Below are positions 36,822 through 46,263 of a DNA stretch of 64,000 nt, piece after piece; the first letter of the stretch is position 1, and every line of letters begins with the position of its first letter. The stretch spans positions 1 to 64,000 of the forward strand of contig CACMWX010000001.1 in assembly GCA_902617515.1 (NCBI GenBank), in the 5' to 3' direction. The notes below the pieces were generated by a model, which saw only the letters and a list, made by a program, of their open reading frames with translations, searched no databases and was not told the DNA's origin. The stretch comes from an uncultured Alphaproteobacteria bacterium. GTDB taxonomy: Bacteria > Pseudomonadota > Alphaproteobacteria > HIMB59. Both the position numbers and the translations under genes were made by a program.

Positions 36822-37295
36822 ATGGAAAAAATACCAATGACAGAAGAGGGTCAAAAAAAACTCCTCGAAGAACTTAAACATTTAAAAACAGTTGAAAGGC
36901 CAATTATTATTAAAGCTATAGCAGATGCTAGAAGTAATGGTGATCTTTCTGAGAACGCTGAGTATCATGCAGCTAGAGAAAAACAAAGCTTCATTGAAGG
37001 TAGAGTAGCTGAGATAGAAAGTATTATTGCTCAAGCAGAACTAATAGATGTATCAAAATTATCAGGAACAGTTGTTAAATTTGGAGCAACTGTTTCAATT
37101 ATAAACTTAGATAATGATAAAGAGTCTAGGTATCAATTAGTTGGAGAAGTGGAAGCTGACATTGAGCAAAAAAAAATATCTGTAACAAGCCCTATAGCAA
37201 GAGCTTTAATTGGAAAAAAAAAAGGCGATTATATTGAAGTGTCAACCCCAAAAGGTATAACTTCATACGAAATTAAGTCAGTAAGATTTAAATAA
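36822..37295 (+). CDS. greA: Transcription elongation factor GreA
   Basis: '[59 protein letters not shown]'. Confidence 0.97.
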   Translation: MEKIPMTEEGQKKLLEELKHLKTVERPIIIKAIADARSNGDLSENAEYHAAREKQSFIEGRVAEIESIIAQAELIDVSKLSGTVVKFGATVSIINLDNDKESRYQLVGEVEADIEQKKISVTSPIARALIGKKKGDYIEVSTPKGITSYEIKSVRFK

Positions 37296-37302
37296 TAAAA
37301 AT

Positions 37303-38244
37303 TTGAATACATACAAAATTGTTACCATTAGCGAGGGTGCTGCTGGTATGAGAAGTCAAATAGAAGGATTAGCTAGTTTGATATCTGACTCTCACAAAAA
37401 TTTCGATTTAAAAATAAAACCTATTTTTAAAAATTTACCTATTGAATTGATACCTACAAGTAGACTTACCTATGAAAATTTATCTTCATTGAAGATTGAA
37501 AAAAATACAATTCTTATTAGTTGTGGTAAAAAAAGTGTAAAAGCATCTGTTTATTTAAAAAAAAAATATCAGGATTTAATTTTTAATATTCACATACAAG
37601 ACCCAAAAATAAATCACAAGTATTTTGATCTTATTGTATGTCCAGAGCATGATAATTTAAATGTTGATAATTGTATTTCAACTTTATTAGCCATTCATAA
37701 TATTAAATTCAAAAAAAATATTAGAAATAAAAATACAATAAATTTTATTATTGGCGGGCCAAACAAATATTTTAAATTTCAACAACACACACAAGAAAAA
37801 ATTTTAAATGAAATAAAATTTTTAAGTAATGAGTTCAAAGTCAATGTTATACCATCACGAAGAACACCAAGAGGACTTATAGAAGAATTATCAAAAATTG
37901 ATAATGAAAATGTTATAACTTTCAATGATTTATTTAATCCAAAGAAGTATGGTGAGCTTTTATCTGAGGGTAATTTACAAATTGTAACTTGGGACTCAAT
38001 ATCCATGATATCTGAAGCTATATCCTCTGAAGCTGGTACTTTTTTATTTAAGTTTGAAGAAAAATTTTGTCCAAAAAGATATCTTAAGTTTTTTGATAAA
38101 ATTATAGAGCTTAATTTCGCACAATTTTATAATCAAAATTTAAAACCTTATAAAATCTCTATTGATGAGTATAACAAAAATCTTAAAACTAAGATCTTGA
38201 ATAAGATACAATCTAATTTAAGGTTCAGATCTAGTAATGCTTAA
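37303..38244 (+). CDS. ELM1/GtrOC1-like putative nucleoside-diphosphate-sugar epimerase family protein (DUF1022)
   Basis: 'IVTISEGAAGMRSQIEGLA', 'LISCGKKSVKASVYLKKKY', 'IHIQDPKINHKYFDLIVCPEHD', 'SRRTP', 'VTWDSISMISEA'; TTG start. Confidence 0.8.
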   Translation: MNTYKIVTISEGAAGMRSQIEGLASLISDSHKNFDLKIKPIFKNLPIELIPTSRLTYENLSSLKIEKNTILISCGKKSVKASVYLKKKYQDLIFNIHIQDPKINHKYFDLIVCPEHDNLNVDNCISTLLAIHNIKFKKNIRNKNTINFIIGGPNKYFKFQQHTQEKILNEIKFLSNEFKVNVIPSRRTPRGLIEELSKIDNENVITFNDLFNPKKYGELLSEGNLQIVTWDSISMISEAISSEAGTFLFKFEEKFCPKRYLKFFDKIIELNFAQFYNQNLKPYKISIDEYNKNLKTKILNKIQSNLRFRSSNA

Positions 38245-38863
38245 GGAATCAATATTAAATCGTTGCAGAACATACTTAGACCCATTCCCTCATTGGGAGC
38301 TGGACTCCCCTTTTACACAAGGTCTCATAAAAGAACTTAATGATGTAGATATATCTGATGCACCTAGGTCTTTTGACGGAACAAGAGCGGCTGATGCAGG
38401 AGGAGATGGGATAGATGGCAAACTTAGAGTTTTTTTAGAAAGCGATAATTCAAAAAACCTATCAAATGGTATGGGTTTAATTGATGATTTGAGGGATAAG
38501 GATGTTATTGAGTCAATACAAGACAAAATCAAAAAAAATTTATCAAATAGTTTTATTAGAATTGAGTACATATCAGATCGTAAAGGTTTTTGGCTAAAAC
38601 CACATTTGGATATCAAAGAGAAACTAATGACAATGATGCTATTCATTAACACCCACGATGAATCAGAAAAACTTGGAACAGATTTTTATGATACTAATAT
38701 GAATCTTGTTAAAACAGTCCCATACAAACATAACACTGGTTATTTTTTTGCCTCTGGAAATAATACTTGGCACGGACTTGAAAAAAAAGAAATTAAAGTT
38801 GAGAGAAGATGTATGCAAATAAATTATGTAACCTTCCCAACTAGCTGGCCAATAAATGGCTGA
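38237..38863 (+). CDS. 2OG-Fe(II) oxygenase-like protein
   Basis: 'FWLKPHLDIKEKLMTMMLFIN' (HxD) and 'TWHGLEKKEIKVERRCMQINYV' (distal His/Arg); overlaps the previous gene by 8 nt. Confidence 0.7.
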   Translation: MLKESILNRCRTYLDPFPHWELDSPFTQGLIKELNDVDISDAPRSFDGTRAADAGGDGIDGKLRVFLESDNSKNLSNGMGLIDDLRDKDVIESIQDKIKKNLSNSFIRIEYISDRKGFWLKPHLDIKEKLMTMMLFINTHDESEKLGTDFYDTNMNLVKTVPYKHNTGYFFASGNNTWHGLEKKEIKVERRCMQINYVTFPTSWPING

Positions 38864-39776
38864 TATTAATAATGTTATTATTATAGGTTCAGGACCTGCT
38901 GGATATACTGCTGCAATTTATGCTGCTAGGGCTAATTTAAAGCCTATTTTAGTTAGTGGTTTTCAGCCTGGTGGTCAACTCACCATAACAACTGATGTAG
39001 AAAACTATCCAGGGTACGAAGATCCTATCCAAGGTCCATGGTTAATGGAACAAATGCAAAAGCAAGCTGCACATGTAGGTACTGAAATAATAAATTCACA
39101 AGTAACAGAAGTTTTTTTAAACGAAAAAATTAAAAAATTAAATTTAGATAATGGCACAACTCTTAATTCAAAAACTGTGATAATTAGTACAGGAGCACAA
39201 GCAAGATGGCTTGGTTTAGAAAATGAGGCTAAATTTCAAGGTCATGGACTATCTGCTTGTGCAACTTGCGATGGTTTTTTCTTTAAAGATAAAGAGGTTG
39301 CTGTAATTGGTGGTGGAAATAGTGCAGCTGAGGAAGCTTTATTTTTAACTAAGTTTGCAACAAAAGTTTATCTTGTTCACAGAAGAGATAAACTAAGAGC
39401 TGAAAAAATATTACAAGATCGATTAAAACAAAATTCTAAAATAGAGTTTATTTGGAATAGTGAAGTAAGTAAGTTTAATGGCAATGATGATTTAGAGTCA
39501 ATAGACTTAATGAATAAACAAGACAATAAGATTTCAAATCTCAAAATAGATGGTGTATTTATTGCGATAGGTCACGATCCAGCAACACAATTATTTAAAG
39601 GTCAACTAAAAATGGATGAGGGTGGATACATTATTACAGATCCAGATAGCACAAAAACATCCATAGAAGGAGTATTTGCTGCGGGAGATGTTAAAGATAA
39701 GATTTATAGACAGGCCGTTACGGCTGCTGGTATGGGATGTATGGCAGCCTTAGAAGTTGAGAAGTATTTAGAGTAA
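38856..39776 (+). CDS. trxB: Thioredoxin-disulfide reductase
   Basis: 'VIIIGSGPAGYTAAIYAARANLKP', 'CATCDGFFFKDKEVAVIGGGNSA', 'GVFAAGDVKDKIYRQAVTAAGMGC'. Confidence 0.97.
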   Translation: MADINNVIIIGSGPAGYTAAIYAARANLKPILVSGFQPGGQLTITTDVENYPGYEDPIQGPWLMEQMQKQAAHVGTEIINSQVTEVFLNEKIKKLNLDNGTTLNSKTVIISTGAQARWLGLENEAKFQGHGLSACATCDGFFFKDKEVAVIGGGNSAAEEALFLTKFATKVYLVHRRDKLRAEKILQDRLKQNSKIEFIWNSEVSKFNGNDDLESIDLMNKQDNKISNLKIDGVFIAIGHDPATQLFKGQLKMDEGGYIITDPDSTKTSIEGVFAAGDVKDKIYRQAVTAAGMGCMAALEVEKYLE

Positions 39777-39778
39777 TT

Positions 39779-39904
39779 TTAGCCTTGTCTGGCTTTCATT
39801 CTTGGGTTGGTTTTATTGATCACATATAACCTACCCTTTCTTCTAACCAGTTGATTATTCTTATCTCTGGTTTTAGCTGTTTTAAGAGAACTTTTAATTT
39901 TCAT
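39779..39904 (-). CDS. rpmJ: 50S ribosomal protein L36 (zinc-less, YkgO-type)
   Basis: Below the ORF-track cutoff; minus strand encodes [41 protein letters not shown] (41 aa). Confidence 0.95.
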   Translation of the reverse strand: MKIKSSLKTAKTRDKNNQLVRRKGRLYVINKTNPRMKARQG

Positions 39905-39943
39905 AATTTAATGTATTAGTTATAAATAATTAGGCAGAAATTT

Positions 39944-40360
39944 ATGTTAATTAATGAAAAAATCAACAAAATTAAGGAAGATTTCTCATATTTTGATAAT
40001 TGGGAAGATAAATATCAATACCTTATAGATTTAGGAAAAAAACTCCCCGATCTTGAGGATATTTACAAAACTGAGGAATATCGTGTACAAGGATGTACAT
40101 CAAATCTATGGATGGTGACTAAATACAATGATGGAAAAATCAACCTTTCAGGATCAAGTGACTCTATAATTGTAAAAGGTTTGTTTTATTTAGTTTATTT
40201 TGCTTATGACGATGAAACTCCTGAAACAATTATAAACAATCCATTATCTTTTTTTGAAGAAATTGGTCTTTCTCATCATCTAGGTCAATCAAGATCTAAT
40301 GGCCTAAATTCGCTTAGAAAAAAAATAACGTCTATAGCGACAGAATTATCAAATAAATAA
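39944..40360 (+). CDS. sufE: SufE family Fe-S cluster assembly protein
   Basis: 'NWEDKYQYLIDLGKKLPDL', 'YRVQGCTSNLWM', 'LSHHLGQSRSNGLNSL'. Confidence 0.93.
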   Translation: MLINEKINKIKEDFSYFDNWEDKYQYLIDLGKKLPDLEDIYKTEEYRVQGCTSNLWMVTKYNDGKINLSGSSDSIIVKGLFYLVYFAYDDETPETIINNPLSFFEEIGLSHHLGQSRSNGLNSLRKKITSIATELSNK

Positions 40361-40395
40361 ATTTTAATGATTGTAAACTATGCTAATTTGATAAA

Positions 40396-40953
40396 GTGAA
40401 AATGATTAAATTAATTATTTCAATTTTATTTTTACTATTTTCTAGCAATTTATATTCTAAGGAGGATGTCATCAACTTACAACTTAAAGACGGAATCGTC
40501 AAAATAAAGACCTTTAAAGATAAGGCACCAAAGCATGTTAAACAAATTACTGATCTAGTCGCCAAAGGCAGTTACGATGGGGTAGTTTTTCACAGAGTAA
40601 TAGACGGTTTTATGGCCCAAACAGGAGATGTTAAGTTTGGAAATTCAAACTCAGATACCTATGATCTAAGAAGAGCTGGCACAGGTGGTTCTGGTAATAA
40701 TATTGAAGCTGAATTTAATGATATGCCACATAAAAGAGGAACTCTAAGTATGGCACGAGCACAAGATCCTAATAGTGCTGATAGTCAATTTTTTATTTGC
40801 TTTGGTGATACTCCACATTTAGACGGACAATATACTGTTTGGGGTGAAGTAATCGAAGGAATGGAATTTGTTGATGCAATTAAAAAAGGTGATCCTATAA
40901 AAAACGGTCTGGTAGATGACCCAGATAAAATTATCAAAATGTGGATTGAATAA
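40396..40953 (+). CDS. Peptidyl-prolyl cis-trans isomerase, cyclophilin type, with signal peptide
   Basis: 'GVVFHRVIDGFMAQTGD', 'SMARAQDPNSADSQFFICF', 'YTVWGEVIEGMEFVDAI'; hydrophobic N-terminus. Confidence 0.95.
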   Translation: MKMIKLIISILFLLFSSNLYSKEDVINLQLKDGIVKIKTFKDKAPKHVKQITDLVAKGSYDGVVFHRVIDGFMAQTGDVKFGNSNSDTYDLRRAGTGGSGNNIEAEFNDMPHKRGTLSMARAQDPNSADSQFFICFGDTPHLDGQYTVWGEVIEGMEFVDAIKKGDPIKNGLVDDPDKIIKMWIE

Positions 40954-40955
40954 AT

Positions 40956-42239
40956 CTACTTTTGAGTAATTTTTAATTCAATTCTTCGATTTTCTTTGAG
41001 ATCCTCTTTAGTATCTCCAAGGTTAATAGGTTGATATTCACCATAACCGTTTGCTGACAATTTGTTGGCAGGGATACCTTGTTGAATAAGAAATTTTACG
41101 ACCTCAAGTGCTCTAGAATGAGAAAGTTCCCAATTTGATGGAAATTGAGAGGTTGAAATAGGTATTTTATCAGTGTGACCATCTATTTGTAAAATCCAAT
41201 TTAAATCAGATGGTATTGACTCTGCAACCTCTATAATTGTTTTAGTGATAAGAGATAGAGCAATCCTACCCTCTTCTTGAATATTTGCACTTCCAGAATC
41301 AAATAAGATCTCAGATTGAAAAATAAATCTATCTCCTTTAATTTGGATATCGTCTCTATCAGCTAAAGCTTCAGATAACTTGCCAAAAAATTCTGATTTA
41401 TACTTTTGTAGTTTGAATAGTTCACTTGTAAGTACTCTATTTAATCTATCTCCTAACTCTCCAAGTTCTATCTCATTTTGAGCAATTTCAGCTTCTTTAG
41501 ACTCCAGTAAGTTATTTAAGAGATTAATTTCATTACTAAGTATCTCAATATCTAAGGCTAAATTAGATATCAAATTTAGAGCCTCATTTAAATCACTTGA
41601 TTGTATTGCTGACTCCTCCTCTAAAGTTGATAATTTGTTTTGCAGTTCTTGATTTATATTCTCTGAGGAACTCAATGACTCTAGAAGATTTTCAATTCTA
41701 TTTTGTGACTTGCCGATTTGTCCAACTAGCTCACTGTTTTCTCCACCAAGTTTTATTAAATCTGATTTTAATATTTCTTGTTGTTTATTTAATTCAGAAA
41801 GATTTTGCTGAAGAGTTTCTCTGTCTGCTAAAGATAAAGATAACTCATCAGTAATTTTAGCAATTATCGTATTTAGTTTATCTATATCAAGTGCTTGGTC
41901 TTGAATAATGGTATCTTGAGCCAAAATTTGAGATTGTTTTATAGATATCTCTTCATCAAGTTTTTCAATTAAATTTTGTCTATCAATTAATTCAATCTCT
42001 TTATCTGTAAGTGTAACATCTTGTTCCACAATAGTTTCGTCTTGTATGTCAATTGTGTTTTCTAAACTTTGTATTTGTTCATTTTTTCCTACTACAAGAT
42101 CACCTAAATAAACTTGAGAAACTGTGAATAGTAAAACTATAAAAATTATAACCATCAATGTAGATGCCAATACATCTACAAATCCAGGCCAAATTATGTT
42201 TCCATTTTCTGAACTTTGAGTTTTAGAGAGATAGCTCAC
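40956..42239 (-). CDS. MotB/OmpA-like protein: N-terminal TM with Asp, long coiled coil, C-terminal OmpA peptidoglycan-binding domain
   Basis: N-term 'IIWPGFVDVLASTLMVIIFIVLLFTVSQ', long Gln/Leu/Ile/Glu-rich heptads, C-term 'LQIDGHTDKIPIS...NWELSHSRALEVVKFLIQQGIPANKLSANGYGEYQP...NRRIELKI'. Confidence 0.85.
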   Translation of the reverse strand: MSYLSKTQSSENGNIIWPGFVDVLASTLMVIIFIVLLFTVSQVYLGDLVVGKNEQIQSLENTIDIQDETIVEQDVTLTDKEIELIDRQNLIEKLDEEISIKQSQILAQDTIIQDQALDIDKLNTIIAKITDELSLSLADRETLQQNLSELNKQQEILKSDLIKLGGENSELVGQIGKSQNRIENLLESLSSSENINQELQNKLSTLEEESAIQSSDLNEALNLISNLALDIEILSNEINLLNNLLESKEAEIAQNEIELGELGDRLNRVLTSELFKLQKYKSEFFGKLSEALADRDDIQIKGDRFIFQSEILFDSGSANIQEEGRIALSLITKTIIEVAESIPSDLNWILQIDGHTDKIPISTSQFPSNWELSHSRALEVVKFLIQQGIPANKLSANGYGEYQPINLGDTKEDLKENRRIELKITQK

Positions 42240-43096
42240 TTTTTGTCTAAGTCTTTGATAGACTTGCTTATAGACTTAAGCTCTGTGATAACTTCTTTCC
42301 TTAAATCGTCATTAGAATTTTTCATTCCATTAACTAAATTATCAAGCTTAGAAACTATATTTTGAGAGAGATTGGTGTTATTGGAATTCTGATTAAATTT
42401 ATTTGTACCAGTGCTAGATCTATAAAAAAGTCTAATTTGATTTTCACAGAATTCATAGTAGTTCTGCTTAACACCTCTAGTGATTATTTCATAAAGCCCT
42501 AAAATCAAAGAAGTCACTAAACCAAACAATGAAGAGCTAAAGGCTATTGTCATCCCAGATAAAGGTGACTTTAGTCCATCTTTTAAATTGTTAAAAAATA
42601 CCCCGAAATCCTGTTCTTCAATTGATAAACTATCAATGACATTCGAAACGCTCCCTATAGTTAAAAGTAATCCATAAAAAGTTCCTATAAGTCCTAAGAA
42701 TATAGCCAAGTTGATAAGATATTTTGATATGTCACTTCCACTTTCAACGGTAGATAAAAGATCATCTAGTATCTCATCAAGTGTTTTACTTATACTTTTA
42801 GTGGTAGTTGTTATACCAAGATTATTTGCAATAGATTTTGTTATTGGATAGTTGTTTAAAGATGAGTCGTTTAGTTTTAATTTTCCGAATGCTACAGAGT
42901 TCATGAATCTAAACTCAGAGCTTAAAGTGAATATCTTAAAAGAGTATAGAAGAAAACCAATTATAAGAGTAAGAAGTATTATTCCATTAATATATGGGTT
43001 AGCATCAAAATAAATCTTTATTTCCTCGTATCCAATTACAAGAATTATTACAATTAAGATCGAGAATGATATATAAGCTAAAAAGTTTTTAGTCAT
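42236..43096 (-). CDS. MotA/TolQ/ExbB-like proton-channel protein
   Basis: Polytopic; 'LINLAIFLGLIGTFYGLLLTIGSV' and 'SPLSGMTIAFSSSLFGLVTSLILG'; GTGA overlap with the MotB-like gene. Confidence 0.8.
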   Translation of the reverse strand: MTKNFLAYISFSILIVIILVIGYEEIKIYFDANPYINGIILLTLIIGFLLYSFKIFTLSSEFRFMNSVAFGKLKLNDSSLNNYPITKSIANNLGITTTTKSISKTLDEILDDLLSTVESGSDISKYLINLAIFLGLIGTFYGLLLTIGSVSNVIDSLSIEEQDFGVFFNNLKDGLKSPLSGMTIAFSSSLFGLVTSLILGLYEIITRGVKQNYYEFCENQIRLFYRSSTGTNKFNQNSNNTNLSQNIVSKLDNLVNGMKNSNDDLRKEVITELKSISKSIKDLDKK

Positions 43097-43152
43097 CCAT
43101 CATAAAAATAAACGAATTTTGTAAATTAACAATTGGATAATTATTAATAAAC

Positions 43153-43638
43153 TTAGAAATTTCTATTGTAAATCATGTAATAATTATTTGTGCCTGGATT
43201 TACTGTGGCTAAACCTGCATTAGAAATGTGATGTGACCCTATTCCAATCCTAGATTCTTTAGATATTTTATAAAAAATGTTAACCTCTGATTTAAATTGG
43301 AAATCATTTCCTAAATCTTTGCCATCCCCATTGCTATAAATACCAGCTGATGAAGAGAGGTTTAAGTGAATAGAATCTGCTCCAATATTTGTTTCAAACC
43401 CGCTGTAAAACATAGAAGCATTTTCAGATGTAATGAAACCTCCAATAACTGGGTTAATTGTTAAGATATTTATCAATTCTATTTTATTATCAGACATATG
43501 ATAATTTAGACCAAACAAATTCGTTGTATTATCATCATCGTAATCATAGGTACCACCAAAGATAGAATAACTATTTGCATATATAGTTATGTTTGATGAA
43601 AGGAAAAAAATTAAAAAACTTAATAAATATTTTTTCAT
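43153..43638 (-). CDS. Acyloxyacyl hydrolase / PagL-like lipid A 3-O-deacylase
   Basis: Signal peptide, beta-barrel-like pattern, C-term 'RIGIGSHHISNAGLATVNPGTNNYYMIYNRNF' (HxSN motif) with terminal Phe. Confidence 0.75.
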   Translation of the reverse strand: MKKYLLSFLIFFLSSNITIYANSYSIFGGTYDYDDDNTTNLFGLNYHMSDNKIELINILTINPVIGGFITSENASMFYSGFETNIGADSIHLNLSSSAGIYSNGDGKDLGNDFQFKSEVNIFYKISKESRIGIGSHHISNAGLATVNPGTNNYYMIYNRNF

Positions 43639-43674
43639 TCAACTAAACCATACACCATCAATTTAGAAAGTAAA

Positions 43675-43751
43675 TGGTGGGCGTGACAGGATTCGAACCT
43701 GTGACCCCTTGCGTGTCGAGCAAGTACTCTAACCAACTGAGCTACACGCCC
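43675..43751 (-). tRNA. tRNA-Val (anticodon GAC), with C33
   Basis: Minus strand GGGCGTGTAGCTCAGTTGGTTAGAGTACTTGCTCGACACGCAAGGGGTCACAGGTTCGAATCCTGTCACGCCCACCA; stem CTTGC/GCAAG, loop TCGACAC. Confidence 0.92.
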
Positions 43752-43806
43752 TTTAAATTAGGGATAAATATTTTTAAATTAAATAAAAAATTAGTAAATA
43801 AAATTC

Positions 43807-45327
43807 CTAATTAAATTTATTTAATTGAAATACAAGTTTTATTTCTTTTAATTTAAGCCAATTTAAAATCAAAAAATATGCTATCAAACCAATAATTATT
43901 TGAATGAATAAATCTACATAAACGTTTAAATCCAAAATTATTTTAAATATTAATATTGAAATCACCATAATAATTGCACTAAATAAAATTTTAAATAATT
44001 TCTTAAAATCTAAAATTAATAATTTTTCATAAAAACTTCTAAAATTTTTTCTTAAATAAAAAATTTGAATAAATAAATTTAGCCATATACTAACAGCACC
44101 TGATATAGCTAAACCTAAAACACCCAGAGGCCTATAAAGAAGAAAACATAAAATAAAATTACATATAAATGTTGGAATAGCTGCTTTTACGGGATACTCA
44201 ACTTTTTCATAGGAGTAAAAAACTTGATTAAAAATTCGAGCGAGCATATATCCTGGCAATGAAAAAGAGTAGACGAGTAAAATCTTAGATGTTATTAACA
44301 CATCCTCATTATTAAATTCACCCCTACCAAATAATGCTCTTATAATATCTTCACTAAGAATAAAAATACCGAATGCGCTTGGTATAGCAAAAAGAAAGCA
44401 AAATATTACTGTTTCGTTAAAAGCTTTAGAATTTTTACTTTCATCTGAAATATTTTTGCTCAAATAAGGCAAAAGTGTGAAAGACATAGCAACAGCAATA
44501 AGAGCAAATGGTAAGTCAATAATTCTATCAGCGTAGTAAATTTGGCTTATAGCGCCCCCACCCACCAAAGAAGCAAATAACATTGAGATAAAAATATTTA
44601 ATTGAACAATACCAGAGCCTAGTAAAGAATAGAGAAATCTTCCAAAGAATTTTTTAAGCTCTCCAGACAAGACTTTTATACTCTTTAAACCGATACTCCA
44701 AAATATTTTTATTGCGCCTAAATTGATAAATAAAAGGATCAATTGAGTGAAACCAGCTATTATCATTGACCAAGCGAGAGCAAAATGAGAGTTAGACTTG
44801 AATAATACCAAAGTTACAATCATAAAAATGTTAAGAATTACTGATAAGAAGGAGGGTAAAAAAAATCTTCCTTTCACATTCAAAACTGAACTCAACACTG
44901 ATGACAGAGTCACAAATATCAAAAAAGGAAAAGTTATAATCAATAACTGATTTGCTAATAAAAATTGACTTTTATTTGATAAAAATCCTGGCGCTAAAAT
45001 TGATATCACTTGCTCATTAAAAAAAAATATTAAAAAAGATAAAAATAAAGTAGTTACAAAAAAAAAGTTGAAAACTATCCATATGAAATCATTTGCTGAT
45101 TTTGAATTCATTTTTTTTTGATTTACATACAAAGGAATAAATACACTATTCATGGAACCCTCAGCAAAAATTCTTCTAAATAAATTTGGTAATCTATAAG
45201 CAAAAAGAAATGCATCTGACATTAAATTAGCACCTAAATAATTTGCAAAAAGTATATCTCTAATAAATCCGGTTACACGAGATCCAAAAATATTTGATGA
45301 AATTTTTGAAAAATTACTGATTTTCAT
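43807..45327 (-). CDS. murJ: Lipid II flippase MurJ (MviN)
   Basis: 'GSRVTGFIRDILFANYLGANLMSDAFLFAYRLPNLFRRIFAEGSMNSVFIPLY'; many TM helices. Confidence 0.96.
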   Translation of the reverse strand: MKISNFSKISSNIFGSRVTGFIRDILFANYLGANLMSDAFLFAYRLPNLFRRIFAEGSMNSVFIPLYVNQKKMNSKSANDFIWIVFNFFFVTTLFLSFLIFFFNEQVISILAPGFLSNKSQFLLANQLLIITFPFLIFVTLSSVLSSVLNVKGRFFLPSFLSVILNIFMIVTLVLFKSNSHFALAWSMIIAGFTQLILLFINLGAIKIFWSIGLKSIKVLSGELKKFFGRFLYSLLGSGIVQLNIFISMLFASLVGGGAISQIYYADRIIDLPFALIAVAMSFTLLPYLSKNISDESKNSKAFNETVIFCFLFAIPSAFGIFILSEDIIRALFGRGEFNNEDVLITSKILLVYSFSLPGYMLARIFNQVFYSYEKVEYPVKAAIPTFICNFILCFLLYRPLGVLGLAISGAVSIWLNLFIQIFYLRKNFRSFYEKLLILDFKKLFKILFSAIIMVISILIFKIILDLNVYVDLFIQIIIGLIAYFLILNWLKLKEIKLVFQLNKFN

Positions 45328-45332
45328 TAAGT

Positions 45333-46208
45333 TCAGGAAAATTCTTTTTCCAAAATCTCAATAATTTTATCAGAATCGATATAGCCTGGAATTATTTCAT
45401 TTCCTATTATAGTTGCAGGTGTTCCATTAAATTTAAATTCATCAGCATAACTTCTATGAGTAGATAGAAAATCTGATACCTCTTGTGAGTCTAAATCATT
45501 CTTTAATATGTCAAGATCAACACCTCTTAGAAATAAGTCAGCCAAAATATCCTCCATTTTTGATTTTCTCTCAGTAGAATATAAATAATTATGGACAACC
45601 TGAAATTGACCTTGCAAGGATGAAGCTAATGCCAACTTAGTCAATTCCTCTGAAAAATTTCCTAAAATTGGCATCTGTATAATAACAAGTTTTAATGAAT
45701 TATCGTTCATTACATTTATTAATTCTTGATGGAATTTTTGACAATAACCACAATTATAATCAACAAATTCATATATAATTTTTGCAGAACTTGAGTCACC
45801 CAAATACATAGGATGATATGCAAGGTTTAAATTTTTTATACTTGAGATATTTTTTTGATTAGTTTTTTCTTGTTCTAATTTATTCTGCTCTAATTGATAT
45901 TCTCTAAGAACACCTAAAATATAATCTGGATTTTCCTCTATAAATTTTTTGATATTTTGATCAAATTCATTTTTAGTAAAATACTCATCAAAATTTACAT
46001 CTTCTTTTTTTAAATAAGAGCTAAGATTTGGTTCGAATATTTGATTTGACTCTTCTTCAAACTCTGAAACTACGATATTTGATAAATCAAAATTACTTTT
46101 TTTTAAAAAAATGTAAAAATATAGAGATGTAAGAATTATAATTACAAATAGAAAAATCAAAAAAATGTTTAAAATATTAAATTTCTTTTTTTTAACATAA
46201 ATTCCCAT
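45333..46208 (-). CDS. Membrane-anchored DsbA family thioredoxin-fold protein
   Basis: N-terminal TM; 'IIYEFVDYNCGYCQKFHQEL' CxxC; 'FNGTPATIIGNEIIPGYI' cis-Pro region. Confidence 0.88.
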   Translation of the reverse strand: MGIYVKKKKFNILNIFLIFLFVIIILTSLYFYIFLKKSNFDLSNIVVSEFEEESNQIFEPNLSSYLKKEDVNFDEYFTKNEFDQNIKKFIEENPDYILGVLREYQLEQNKLEQEKTNQKNISSIKNLNLAYHPMYLGDSSSAKIIYEFVDYNCGYCQKFHQELINVMNDNSLKLVIIQMPILGNFSEELTKLALASSLQGQFQVVHNYLYSTERKSKMEDILADLFLRGVDLDILKNDLDSQEVSDFLSTHRSYADEFKFNGTPATIIGNEIIPGYIDSDKIIEILEKEFS

Positions 46209-46263
46209 GAGAAAAATATATTATTTAACTATTACTGTGGTGTAAATAATTTTAGTATTAAGA

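Noticed and set aside
38290-38652. 120-aa antisense ORF over the 2OG oxygenase-like gene
   Set aside because: The plus-strand frame has conserved catalytic motifs and good gene spacing; the antisense frame has none.
40956-43096. Calling the MotA/MotB-like pair a Zorya anti-phage system
   Set aside because: No zorC, zorD or zorE nearby, and the long coiled coil is on the MotB-like subunit, not the MotA-like tail as in ZorA.
43675-43751. Reading this tRNA as Ser(CGA) or Asp(GTC)
   Set aside because: Standard stem register gives GAC at 34-36; no long variable arm (Ser), and the GTC appears only on the complementary strand.
43752-43806. Short ATTAGG/CCTAAT inverted repeat between tRNA-Val and murJ
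   Set aside because: Too short and in very AT-rich DNA; expected by chance.
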